Source: an uncultured Clostridia bacterium (GTDB taxonomy: Bacteria; Bacillota; Clostridia; Oscillospirales; Ruminococcaceae). From it: a stretch of DNA of 64,000 nucleotides. How positions within the stretch are numbered: the first letter of the stretch is position 1; every line of letters starts with the position of its first letter. The position numbers and the translations under genes were made by a program. This document shows positions 17,616-25,312 of this stretch, one piece after another. The notes under the pieces were generated by a model that saw only the letters and a program-made list of their open reading frames with translations, did not search any database and had not been told where the DNA came from. The stretch lies in assembly GCA_947383835.1 (NCBI GenBank), contig CANDEV010000006.1, positions 124,001 through 188,000 of the forward strand, read 5' to 3'.

Positions 17616-17813
17616 TCAGCCGATTTGAGTTACAGTATAGCCCTCTTCCTCAATTGCAGCCTTTATTTCGTCATCGGCTCTGCTTATTTCGCACTCCGCA
17701 TAGCCGCCATCGAGTGAGACCGTTACGCTTGTTGCTCCCAGACCCTCCAAAGCTTCCTTAACATGAGCAACACAGTGCTCGCACATCATTCCGTCGATAG
17801 TGATTTTTTTCAT
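17616..17813 (-). CDS. copZ: Copper chaperone, heavy-metal-associated domain (CopZ-like)
   Basis: This 65-residue protein is one HMA domain, with the metal-binding loop GMMCEHC near residues 7-13 and the beta-alpha-beta-beta-alpha-beta pattern. It would carry Cu(I) in the cytoplasm to the CopA ATPase. ATG 17813 (MKKITIDG) is chosen because AAAGGA lies 10 bases upstream; the open frame extends six codons further but those contain the ribosome site. It is 21 bp after copA on the same strand, so the two form a copper-efflux operon. Confidence 0.92.
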   Translation of the reverse strand: MKKITIDGMMCEHCVAHVKEALEGLGATSVTVSLDGGYAECEISRADDEIKAAIEEEGYTVTQIG

Positions 17814-17834
17814 TGAAACCATTCCTTTCATAAG

Positions 17835-20036
17835 TTAAATTTTTACAGTTTTTAATCTAAGTGCATTTGAAACCACCGATACCGAGCTTAAGCTCATGGC
17901 AGCGGCAGCTATCATCGGATTAAGAAGCGGACCTCCGAAAATATGGAGAATCCCCATTGCAACGGGTATTCCAAGACTGTTATAGCCAAATGCCCAAAAT
18001 AAATTCTGGCGGATATTACGTATAGTCGCTTTGGAAAGGCGTACAGCTTTACATACGTCACGCAGATCGTCCTTGATAAGGACAATATCGGCGCACTCTA
18101 TTGCAACGTCCGTACCCTGACCTACAGCTATACCAACGTCAGCCTGTGTAAGAGCAACCGCGTCATTTATACCGTCCCCAGCCATTGCAACGATTTCACC
18201 CTCTTGCTGGAGCTTTTTGATGTGCTCAGCTTTTTCCTCCGGAAGGACTTCAGCCACAAAGCTGTCAATGTTAAGTTCCCCTGCAACAGCCTGCGCGGTG
18301 CGCTTGTTGTCGCCTGTCAGCATAAGAGTCTTTATCCCCATTTTTTGCAGTTCGGAAATTGCTTCAAGACTTTCTTTTTTAATAGTATCGGCAGCGGCGA
18401 TCAATCCAATAAATACTCCGTCGGCAGCGCAGTACATAGGAGTTCTTCCCATATCGGCGCAATGCTCCGCTTTTTTAACAAAATCCTCGGGAACCTCCAC
18501 GCTGTTTTCATTCATAAGACGAATATTGCCGATAAAAAGCTTTTTGCCGTCCACGGTAACGGAAATTCCCCTGCCGTCAAGGTTTGTAAAGTCCGCTGCT
18601 TCGGAAAGCGTGATATTTCTCGCACCGGCGCAGCTTACTATCGCCTCGCTCAAAGGGTGACCGGAAGCGGCTTCCCCCGAAGCGGCAAGGCGTATGAGTT
18701 CATTTTCATCAGAGCCGTTTGTAAAAATATCGGTAACAGAAGGCTTCCCCTCTGTTAGAGTACCCGTTTTGTCGAAAACCACCGTAGTTATTTTGCAGGC
18801 CTGTTCCAGCGGCTCACCGCCCTTTATGAGTATGCCGTTTTCCGCGCCCTTACCCGTGCCGACCATTATTGCGGTAGGCGTGGCAAGTCCCAAAGCGCAG
18901 GGACAAGCAATTACCAAAACGCTGATTAAAATTGTTATGCAGAACTCTCCGCTTTCCCCCGCTATAAGCCAGCCGAGACAGGCTATTACCGCAAGAGCAA
19001 GCACCGCCGGCACAAAGTACGCTGAAATTACATCTGCCAGACGCGCTATAGGTGCCTTTGTACCTTGTGCTTCCTCAACAAATTTTATAATGCGTGAAAG
19101 AGCAGTGTCCTCCCCAACCTTTTCGGAGCGGTACTTTATAAAACCGTTTTTGTTAAGAGTTGCACCCACTACCTTGTCTCCAACCTTTTTCTCAATAGGA
19201 ACGCTTTCGCCTGTCAGCATTGATTCATCCACGACCGCGCTGCCCTCGATGACCTCTCCGTCAACCGCAAGGCTTTCTCCCGAACGTGAAACTACTATAT
19301 CTCCCACCTTCACTTGACTTAGAGCAACTTCAAGCTCCTTGTCCCCCCGCATAACAAAGGCGGTTTTTGGAGCAAGGTTCATCAGCTTTTTTACAGATTC
19401 GTCAGTTTTGCCCTTTGAACGTGCTTCCAGATATTTTCCTAAAGTAATAAGTGTGAGAATTGTGGCACAGGACTCAAAATAAAGGTGCATGGCGTAATCC
19501 GTCTCGCCTTGACCTATTTTGTACATTGCATAAAAGCCATACACCAGAGCGGCTGTTGAACCGAGAGCGATAAGGCTGTCCATATTAGGGGAAAGCCGCG
19601 CAAGATTGCGGAAACCGTCCCAAAAGAATTTCCATCCTATGATGATTACAGGTACGGTCAAAACAAGCTGAACAACCGCAAATCCCATAGGGTTATGGTG
19701 AGGTTCAATAGCGTCGGGCAGTGGCATACCTACCATATGACCCATGCTTATTGTCAGCAGAGGCACGGCAAACACCAGCGACAGAATAAGTCTGATGAGC
19801 ATTACCTTATCGTGAGGCATTTTCGGTTTTGCGTCCTTATCTGCAAAAGCGTAGCCCGCTTTTACTACGGCGGCTTCGATGTCTTTTATGCCGATTTTTT
19901 CAAAGTCCACGGTAAGGGTCTCGGCGGCAAAATTCACCCCCGCCGACGTTACTCCGTCGAGCTTTTGTACAAAGCGTTCTATTCTCGCCGCGCAAGCCGC
20001 GCAGGTCATGCCTGATATTTTAAAGGTTTTTTTCAT
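17835..20036 (-). CDS. copA: Copper-translocating P1B-type ATPase
   Basis: A 733-residue Cu(I) exporter. There is one N-terminal HMA domain with CAAC at 12-15, then eight predicted helices. The actuator loop has LTGES, the transport helix has IACPCALGLATP, and the phosphorylation site is DKTGT with Asp422. GHPLSEAI gives the N-domain His-Pro, followed by MLTGDN and AGDGINDA. The last two helices carry YN and MSLSS, which define the P1B-1 copper group. AAGGAAG precedes ATG 20036. copZ follows. A 24-bp-centred inverted repeat (20059-20090) lies in the upstream region and may be the copper-response operator. No CsoR or CopY gene is seen nearby. This intact pump is a useful reference for the degenerate relative at 5428-8175. 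Confidence 0.97.
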   Translation of the reverse strand: MKKTFKISGMTCAACAARIERFVQKLDGVTSAGVNFAAETLTVDFEKIGIKDIEAAVVKAGYAFADKDAKPKMPHDKVMLIRLILSLVFAVPLLTISMGHMVGMPLPDAIEPHHNPMGFAVVQLVLTVPVIIIGWKFFWDGFRNLARLSPNMDSLIALGSTAALVYGFYAMYKIGQGETDYAMHLYFESCATILTLITLGKYLEARSKGKTDESVKKLMNLAPKTAFVMRGDKELEVALSQVKVGDIVVSRSGESLAVDGEVIEGSAVVDESMLTGESVPIEKKVGDKVVGATLNKNGFIKYRSEKVGEDTALSRIIKFVEEAQGTKAPIARLADVISAYFVPAVLALAVIACLGWLIAGESGEFCITILISVLVIACPCALGLATPTAIMVGTGKGAENGILIKGGEPLEQACKITTVVFDKTGTLTEGKPSVTDIFTNGSDENELIRLAASGEAASGHPLSEAIVSCAGARNITLSEAADFTNLDGRGISVTVDGKKLFIGNIRLMNENSVEVPEDFVKKAEHCADMGRTPMYCAADGVFIGLIAAADTIKKESLEAISELQKMGIKTLMLTGDNKRTAQAVAGELNIDSFVAEVLPEEKAEHIKKLQQEGEIVAMAGDGINDAVALTQADVGIAVGQGTDVAIECADIVLIKDDLRDVCKAVRLSKATIRNIRQNLFWAFGYNSLGIPVAMGILHIFGGPLLNPMIAAAAMSLSSVSVVSNALRLKTVKI

Positions 20037-20058
20037 AAAGATCTTCCTTTTCTAATAA

Positions 20059-20090
20059 AAAGTGTAAACTATACTAATATTGTACACTTT
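20059..20090 (-). promoter_or_regulatory. Inverted repeat upstream of copA
   Basis: AAAGTGTA (20059-20066) and TACACTTT (20083-20090) are separated by 16 bp. TATAGT on the minus strand (20073-20068) lies between them and could be the -10 box of copA, so a repressor here would block it. It does not match the CopY box (TACAnnTGTA) or a CsoR GC-rich site. Confidence 0.45.
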
Positions 20091-20132
20091 AAGTGTTAAA
20101 AAATACCCATATATGTATGGCAATTATATGAA

Positions 20133-20897
20133 TTAAATGAATAACTCACATTCTTTCCTCTGTGAGCAGCTTCCTTTCAGCATAAGAGATACCGCCGAGA
20201 TCATTGCCTTGCTTCCGCTTCTTGCAGCATGAGGACATACCTTAACGCACCTCATACATGAAATACATTTTTTGGAGTCTGCCGTACTGATATTTTCCCT
20301 GTCGATTGCCTGAACAGGGCATTTTTCCGCGCACACGCCGCACTTTACGCAATATTGGTTCGCTTTAGGCACAAGCCCTGCTCCCGAAAGCTTTTTATAG
20401 GGACGGTCTCCCGCCGGTTTAAGCTCCCAATTACATACTTCGGCTTTGAGTTTTTCAAGCACAGCCACTGAAAAATCCTTCAGCCTTTTAATATCCTCCG
20501 CATCTGGTCTTCCAGAAGCGTACTTGCGCGCTATTGAATGTTCCGCAACAGCCGCTATTGCCGCCCTTACTTCAAAGCCGCAAGCCTTAGCGATATCCTC
20601 CATTTCAACAAGGGTATCCTCATAGGCACGGTTGCCGTATACGCATAAAAGCGCACATTTTGCTCCGCCGCCATTTATTTTTCCCAGTCTTTCGGCAGCA
20701 ACCGACGGCACGCGTCCTCCGTAAGAGGGCAGCGCAATAAGCGCAATATCGTCTTTATCAAGGCAGTACGCAGAAAAATCGCCGTTCGGGTCGGAAAGGT
20801 CAACAATCTCAACATTTTCGCTCCACACTTCGGACACTGTTTCCGCAGCCTTTAAAGTTCCTCCCGTAGGACTGAAAATAAATTGAACATACCGCAT
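20133..20897 (-). CDS. EFR1-type flavodoxin-ferredoxin protein
   Basis: 254 residues. The N-terminal part has a flavodoxin-like phosphate loop, FSPTGGTLKAAE. The C-terminal part carries two 4Fe-4S motifs, CVKCGVCAEKCP and CISCMRCVKVCP. This fused layout is the EFR1 ferrodoxin family common in gut clostridia. It should be a cytoplasmic electron-transfer protein that couples a flavin to ferredoxin-type clusters; its partner is unknown. ATG 20897 is set by AAGGAGG; the longer frame lacks a site. A near-perfect promoter (20937-20965) lies back to back with that of an Rrf2 regulator, which probably controls it in response to iron-sulfur or redox state. Confidence 0.9.
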   Translation of the reverse strand: MRYVQFIFSPTGGTLKAAETVSEVWSENVEIVDLSDPNGDFSAYCLDKDDIALIALPSYGGRVPSVAAERLGKINGGGAKCALLCVYGNRAYEDTLVEMEDIAKACGFEVRAAIAAVAEHSIARKYASGRPDAEDIKRLKDFSVAVLEKLKAEVCNWELKPAGDRPYKKLSGAGLVPKANQYCVKCGVCAEKCPVQAIDRENISTADSKKCISCMRCVKVCPHAARSGSKAMISAVSLMLKGSCSQRKECELFI

Positions 20898-20936
20898 AAA
20901 AAGCCTCCTTGATGTAAAATTTAAAGTTACACCTTT

Positions 20937-20965
20937 ATTATACAACGCCTTTACCGAAATGTCAA
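20937..20965 (-). promoter_or_regulatory. Promoter of the EFR1-type gene
   Basis: On the minus strand, TTGACA (20965-20960), 17 bp, TATAAT (20942-20937), both boxes consensus. Its -35 box is 3 bp from the -35 box of the divergent Rrf2 promoter. Confidence 0.85.
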
Positions 20966-20968
20966 GAC

Positions 20969-20997
20969 TTTACACAAAAAATTTTTTATGCTATAAT
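20969..20997 (+). promoter_or_regulatory. Promoter of the Rrf2 gene
   Basis: TTTACA (20969-20974), 17 bp, TATAAT (20992-20997) with an extended TGC. Polymerase cannot easily occupy this and the opposing promoter together. Confidence 0.8.
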
Positions 20998-21036
20998 AAA
21001 ATAAATTGCAAACTGCAAAATTACGGAGGTTTTGTC

Positions 21037-21477
21037 ATGCACATAAGCAATAAATGTTCAATAGCGGTGCATTGCCTGATATTGATAAACGAATTCGGAA
21101 GGGACACCCGTGTTACCAGCGATGTTATCTCCATATCTACGGGAATAAATCCCGTTACAATACGAGGCATTATGAGCGCGCTGAAAAAGGACGGCATTAT
21201 TTCCGTACGGTCGGGTACCGGCGGGACAGACTTATGCTGCCCTGCCGAGAAAATTTCGCTGTATCGCATCTGCCGCGCAGTCGAGCCGGATTTCCTGCAA
21301 AAACTTTTCGGGATACATTCAACGCCGTCGCAACAATGTCCTGTGGGCAGAAATATAAACTCGGTTCTTGGAAAATCCTACGGAAAAGTGGCAGAAGCTC
21401 TTACCGAAAGCCTGAAATCTGTTACCATGGAAGAGGTACTGAAAAATTATAAAAATGCTTTAAAAGATCAGGAATAA
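21037..21477 (+). CDS. Rrf2 family transcriptional regulator
   Basis: This 146-residue protein has the Rrf2 winged helix-turn-helix (SNKCSIAVHCLILI...VTSDVISISTGINPVTIRGIMSALKKDGII). The wing is SVRSGTGGTDLCC and the dimer helix is LYRICRAVE. Several cysteines (CC in the wing, C in YRIC, C in SQQCPVG) could bind a redox or Fe-S ligand, but the exact IscR/NsrR triad is not evident. ATG 21037 follows GGAGG at 21025-21029. It faces the EFR1-type gene over overlapping promoter space, so autoregulation and control of that gene are likely. Its stop is one base from the stop of rqcH, which is convergent. Confidence 0.92.
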   Translation: MHISNKCSIAVHCLILINEFGRDTRVTSDVISISTGINPVTIRGIMSALKKDGIISVRSGTGGTDLCCPAEKISLYRICRAVEPDFLQKLFGIHSTPSQQCPVGRNINSVLGKSYGKVAEALTESLKSVTMEEVLKNYKNALKDQE

Positions 21478-21478
21478 C

Positions 21479-23221
21479 TTATTCCTCACTGTAAGGATCA
21501 AGCGGTTTAACGTAAAGAGTTCGATTTCCGGTAAAAATAACCATACCGGGCTTTGCGCCCGCAGGCTTTTTCACAAGCTTTACGGGAACGTAATCAACCG
21601 GAACCTGCGAGGAATTTTTAGCCTTGCTGTGAAAAGCCGCAAGCCTTGCCGCATAAACTACAGTCTCATCGGGTACGGTCTTACCCTCCGCTCTTATTAT
21701 CACATGAGAGCCTGTTATATCCTTTGTATGAAGCCATATATCTGTCTTGTCCGCAAGCTTTGTTGTCAGCATATCGTTCTGCTTGTTGTTTCTTCCAATT
21801 AGAATTGTGAAGCCCTCGGGAGACTTAAATTCCAGAGGCGGGTGAGCCTTCGGCGGCTTGCCCTTCAGCTTTGAGGAACGTATATAGCCCTGCTCCGCAA
21901 GCTCCAGCCGCAGCTCGTTCACCTCGTCCTCCCCTTTTGCGCGGGTAAGAGCGTCGAAAACGCTGTCGATATAAGAAAGCTCCTCCTCTCCCTTTGCTAT
22001 CTGTTGGGTGAGGATTTTTTCTGCTGTATCGGCTTTGCGGTACTCGCCGTAATAATGCTGCATATTTTGTGACGGTGTAAGCCTTTTGTCAAGCTTTATC
22101 TCGACCTGCGGACAGCTCTCATCGTAAAAGTTTTCAACTGTAACACTTCCCATGCCTTTTTCCACACGGTAAAGATTGGCGGATATAAGATCTCCGTAAA
22201 GCTTAAGTTTATCCCTTTCTGCGGAAATTTTCAGCTCCTCACGCTGATTGGCAAGCCGCCTTGCTATCCTCTCGGAGGTACTCTGCAAAAGCCTGTACAT
22301 ATCCTGCGAACGCTGCTTCATACGAGAAACGCTGTCCCGCTCAGTATAGAAATAGTCCAGCAATTCACAGGCGGAGTCAAATTCTCTGGTTGTCATAAGT
22401 CCGCCGTACTGGTATACAGGCATGAATGAAAAGTCCTTCAACATACCGTCACCGTCCTTGACAACGGTGTAGGTGCATTTTCCCTCGTCGCACTCACGGG
22501 CGGTCTGCTGCACCGCAAAGGTAAGACGTTCCAGCAGTTCACCTTTCAAGTCGCTTTTTACCGCGTCGCCGCCCTGTGCAGCATAGTATACCCATTCACG
22601 CGCAACTATCGGGGAAAGTCCCTCAAAAATTTTTATGAGAGTTTTTGCCAAGTCTGCTTCGGGAAGCGGCTCGGCAGCTTTTACAATATCATACGCGGTG
22701 CAGGTACGGAAATCCAGCCTGTCGTCTCTTGGAGGGCAGGTGTAACTCATACCCGGCAGCACCATTCTTTCGCGAGACATCTCTGCGTCCACCCGCTTTA
22801 TACTGTCGATTATTTTACCGTCGGCATTTATTATCACTAAATTTGAGCACCGCCCCATAATTTCCGCCGCAAGAGTGATTTTCACCATGTCGCCCAACTC
22901 GTTCATTGCCTCAAAATCGAAGTACAGGATACGCTCAAGACCGTCCTGCCGAATATCTAAGAGCCTGCCGCCGCCCAGATGCTTTCGCATAAGCATACAG
23001 AACATTGGCGGGACTTTCGGGTTTTCGATTGCCGCCTTTGTGATATTAACACGTGCAGACCCAGCCGCTGCCGAAAAAAGCAGCTTTTCGTTCCCTCCCC
23101 TTGTGCGGAAGGCTATGACTATTTCCTCCCGCGAGGGCTGGCTTATCTTATCGATCCTGCCGCCGATAAGTATTCCCAGCTCTCTTTTAACATTATTAAG
23201 AAATGCGCCGTCCAACGCCAT
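21479..23221 (-). CDS. rqcH: Rqc2 homolog RqcH (NFACT protein)
   Basis: This 580-residue protein has the NFACT-N domain (MALDGAFLNNVKRELG...GGRIDKISQPSREEI), a long central coiled coil (residues ~270-410) and the NFACT-R domain (FTILIGRNNKQND...WLHTKDITGSHVII). RqcH binds stalled 50S subunits with peptidyl-tRNA and directs C-terminal alanine tailing of the nascent chain for degradation. Older annotations call it a fibronectin-binding protein. GAGGAGG precedes ATG 23221. It is the last gene of a minus-strand group: the upstream membrane-protein stop is 2 bases before this start, so translation is probably coupled. Confidence 0.95.
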   Translation of the reverse strand: MALDGAFLNNVKRELGILIGGRIDKISQPSREEIVIAFRTRGGNEKLLFSAAAGSARVNITKAAIENPKVPPMFCMLMRKHLGGGRLLDIRQDGLERILYFDFEAMNELGDMVKITLAAEIMGRCSNLVIINADGKIIDSIKRVDAEMSRERMVLPGMSYTCPPRDDRLDFRTCTAYDIVKAAEPLPEADLAKTLIKIFEGLSPIVAREWVYYAAQGGDAVKSDLKGELLERLTFAVQQTARECDEGKCTYTVVKDGDGMLKDFSFMPVYQYGGLMTTREFDSACELLDYFYTERDSVSRMKQRSQDMYRLLQSTSERIARRLANQREELKISAERDKLKLYGDLISANLYRVEKGMGSVTVENFYDESCPQVEIKLDKRLTPSQNMQHYYGEYRKADTAEKILTQQIAKGEEELSYIDSVFDALTRAKGEDEVNELRLELAEQGYIRSSKLKGKPPKAHPPLEFKSPEGFTILIGRNNKQNDMLTTKLADKTDIWLHTKDITGSHVIIRAEGKTVPDETVVYAARLAAFHSKAKNSSQVPVDYVPVKLVKKPAGAKPGMVIFTGNRTLYVKPLDPYSEE

Positions 23222-23223
23222 TT

Positions 23224-24477
23224 TTACTCCTCCTCTAATATATTAACACGCAAAGTCAATTTAAACAGTTCGTAGTCGGAATTTCTTGTGATCTCAACAG
23301 AAACCTCAAATTCCCGATCGTCTATTTCCTCGATAAAATCATTTTCTATCTCCCTGCCGCCATTGTATGTAACGTACTCACCTATCTCAAATGAAAGATC
23401 ATCAAACATCTTTTTCAGCTTTCTGCGTATTACATAATTGACCTTTACATCGTCCGCAAGGTTCATTTCATCAAGGACTGCAATAATATCAACGCCCCTT
23501 ATATCCTCGGTTTCGATAACCTTTTCGTCGTTAAAACGCTCGTCCGCCTCTATAAAAAAGTCGTAAGGCTCGATAAAAGGCTTTTCTTCATCTATCTCAT
23601 TATTTTCAAAAGTACTGTTTTGAGTATAGACATAGCTTCCGCCGATGTTGTATGCGGCGTTTTTTGCGGCTTCAACGCCTTTTTCATTAACTTTATCGGC
23701 ATTTTTTTTCATAAATTTTATAGTAAACCCATTCAGGTCTCCGCTGATAACAGCCGCAAAAACCGTTAAACATATCCAATTTATTATTGTATTTGGTATA
23801 AAAACAAAATAATCCTGAATATTTTCGGGAACTATCCTTTCGTATATCCAGCCAAAAGCGCCGTTCAAAAGTGCGATCAAAATAGTAAGAACAGAGCAAG
23901 ACAAGGATTTTGCAAAAATGTTTTTTATTTTATCGTCGGGATTTAAAGCAAATGAGTAAGTCCAAAAACACAGTGTAACAATTGCCGCAATTCCCGCTAA
24001 GCCAAACACAGGAACAAGCAGCAAAAGCAATAAAAAGACAATCAAATTTATATCGACAGCAGGATCTAAAAGCGTTGCGCAATTTGCCGCAGTCATAGGA
24101 ATTTTACATAAAATTCCCGTTAAAATCGCAGCGGATATCGAAAGTAAGATACGCTTCGGACTTCGGTAAAAATAGAAAATTTTACCGAAATTTGTCTCCT
24201 CATCTTCCAGCTTAGCAAAACAAAAGCTGTACACACCGCATAAAAAGGGCATTTCAATCAAATAAGTAACAAAATTGATACCCATAGACCAAAGACTGCG
24301 AGCATCAAAATTAGCCTTTAAATATTGAGAAACAGTTGAAATTTCACCTCGCTTCGGAATTATGCTGTCAAGATAAGTATACAATGGAATTTTTGCACAT
24401 TCAAAAAGTGTGATAACGATATTTGCGATAAGTAAAATAATAAAAGTTTTTTTTAACGATCTTTTAATTTTCTCCAT
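23224..24477 (-). CDS. Multipass membrane protein of unknown function
   Basis: 417 residues. Residues 1-~250 hold about six hydrophobic helices. The rest is a soluble, acidic C-terminal part with two small domains: ENNEIDEEKPFIEPYDFF with a following beta-rich segment, and a final DREFEVSVEITRNSDYELFKLTL strand pattern. The N-terminal half loosely resembles DUF975-type proteins, but I cannot name it. It is tightly coupled to rqcH (2-bp gap) and 15 bp downstream of rlmA, which places it in a translation/quality-control neighbourhood. That is context, not evidence of function. The start follows an AGGAGAA site. Confidence 0.8.
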   Translation of the reverse strand: MEKIKRSLKKTFIILLIANIVITLFECAKIPLYTYLDSIIPKRGEISTVSQYLKANFDARSLWSMGINFVTYLIEMPFLCGVYSFCFAKLEDEETNFGKIFYFYRSPKRILLSISAAILTGILCKIPMTAANCATLLDPAVDINLIVFLLLLLLVPVFGLAGIAAIVTLCFWTYSFALNPDDKIKNIFAKSLSCSVLTILIALLNGAFGWIYERIVPENIQDYFVFIPNTIINWICLTVFAAVISGDLNGFTIKFMKKNADKVNEKGVEAAKNAAYNIGGSYVYTQNSTFENNEIDEEKPFIEPYDFFIEADERFNDEKVIETEDIRGVDIIAVLDEMNLADDVKVNYVIRRKLKKMFDDLSFEIGEYVTYNGGREIENDFIEEIDDREFEVSVEITRNSDYELFKLTLRVNILEEE

Positions 24478-24492
24478 AAAAATTCTCCTATA

Positions 24493-25302
24493 TCATAATT
24501 TTTTATATGTAAGCATTTCAAACCCGATTTCCGTTGTAAGGCTTTCAAACTTTACAAGTCTCTGTCGGTTTTCCTCCGAGGTTTTGTAAAAATAAGGTGT
24601 CATTGAAAACAGAGACATTATGTCCCCATTGCAGGATATATCTATGTTTCTGCATACCGTATCACGCTTTATAAGCTTAAATCCGGACAAGTTAAAGTCC
24701 TTTACATCATTTTGGTACGGTTCGTCGTAGACCGCGCATTTAAGCTGCCACAAATGGCGTTCCGCAGGGATAACCATTATCATTATTCCCCCTCTTTTTA
24801 AAACACGAAGGAATTCTTCGCCGCAGTACGGCGCAAAAAGCGTTGTTAAAATATCGCAGCTCTCCGTTTCAATCGGCAGGTGAAAAACGCTTGCAACTGC
24901 AAACAATGCCGATTTTGTACGCTTTGCGGCATAATCGGCGGCGCATTTGGATATATCTACACCAATGATTTCCTCGGCAATGTCCGAGACCGCATTACAT
25001 ATTTTTTCGGTATAGTACCCCTCCCCGCAGCCCGCGTCAAGAATACGGCAACCCGTAAAGGTGTGCTCCTTAACATTGTTTTGCAAAGCCTCGGCAAGAA
25101 TTTCATAGTAACCCTTATCCAGAAAAGCTTTACGCGCCTGAACCATAAGCTTGTTATCCCCCGGAAACTTGGTTTTCATTTGGTTTGACAGAAGAAGATT
25201 TACATAACCGCTTTTCGCCTTGTCATAACAATGACAGTTTGGACAGGTGAACGACCTGCCCTTGTCGGTAAGCTTTTCTCCGCATTTTGGACATATCAGC
25301 AT
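24493..25302 (-). CDS. rlmA: 23S rRNA (guanine-N1)-methyltransferase RlmA-like
   Basis: 269 residues. The N-terminal zinc finger has CPKC (4-7) and CPNCHC around residue 20, followed by KSGYVNLL. The SAM-binding methyltransferase domain shows LDAGCGEGYYTE, IIGVDISK, then FAPYCGEEFLRVLKRGG. This arrangement is that of RlmA(I)/RlmA(II), which methylates 23S rRNA G745 or G748 and, in the TlrB form, affects tylosin sensitivity. ATG 25302 is set by AAGGAGATCGTC; the 84-base longer frame has no site and would overlap the gene upstream. Its ribosome site lies in the 10-bp gap after the trmK-nif3 stop. Confidence 0.9.
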   Translation of the reverse strand: MLICPKCGEKLTDKGRSFTCPNCHCYDKAKSGYVNLLLSNQMKTKFPGDNKLMVQARKAFLDKGYYEILAEALQNNVKEHTFTGCRILDAGCGEGYYTEKICNAVSDIAEEIIGVDISKCAADYAAKRTKSALFAVASVFHLPIETESCDILTTLFAPYCGEEFLRVLKRGGIMIMVIPAERHLWQLKCAVYDEPYQNDVKDFNLSGFKLIKRDTVCRNIDISCNGDIMSLFSMTPYFYKTSEENRQRLVKFESLTTEIGFEMLTYKKL

Positions 25303-25312
25303 GACGATCTCC

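Noticed and set aside
18204..19317. Plus-strand frames opposite copA
   Set aside because: They are antisense shadows of a fully motif-supported ATPase.
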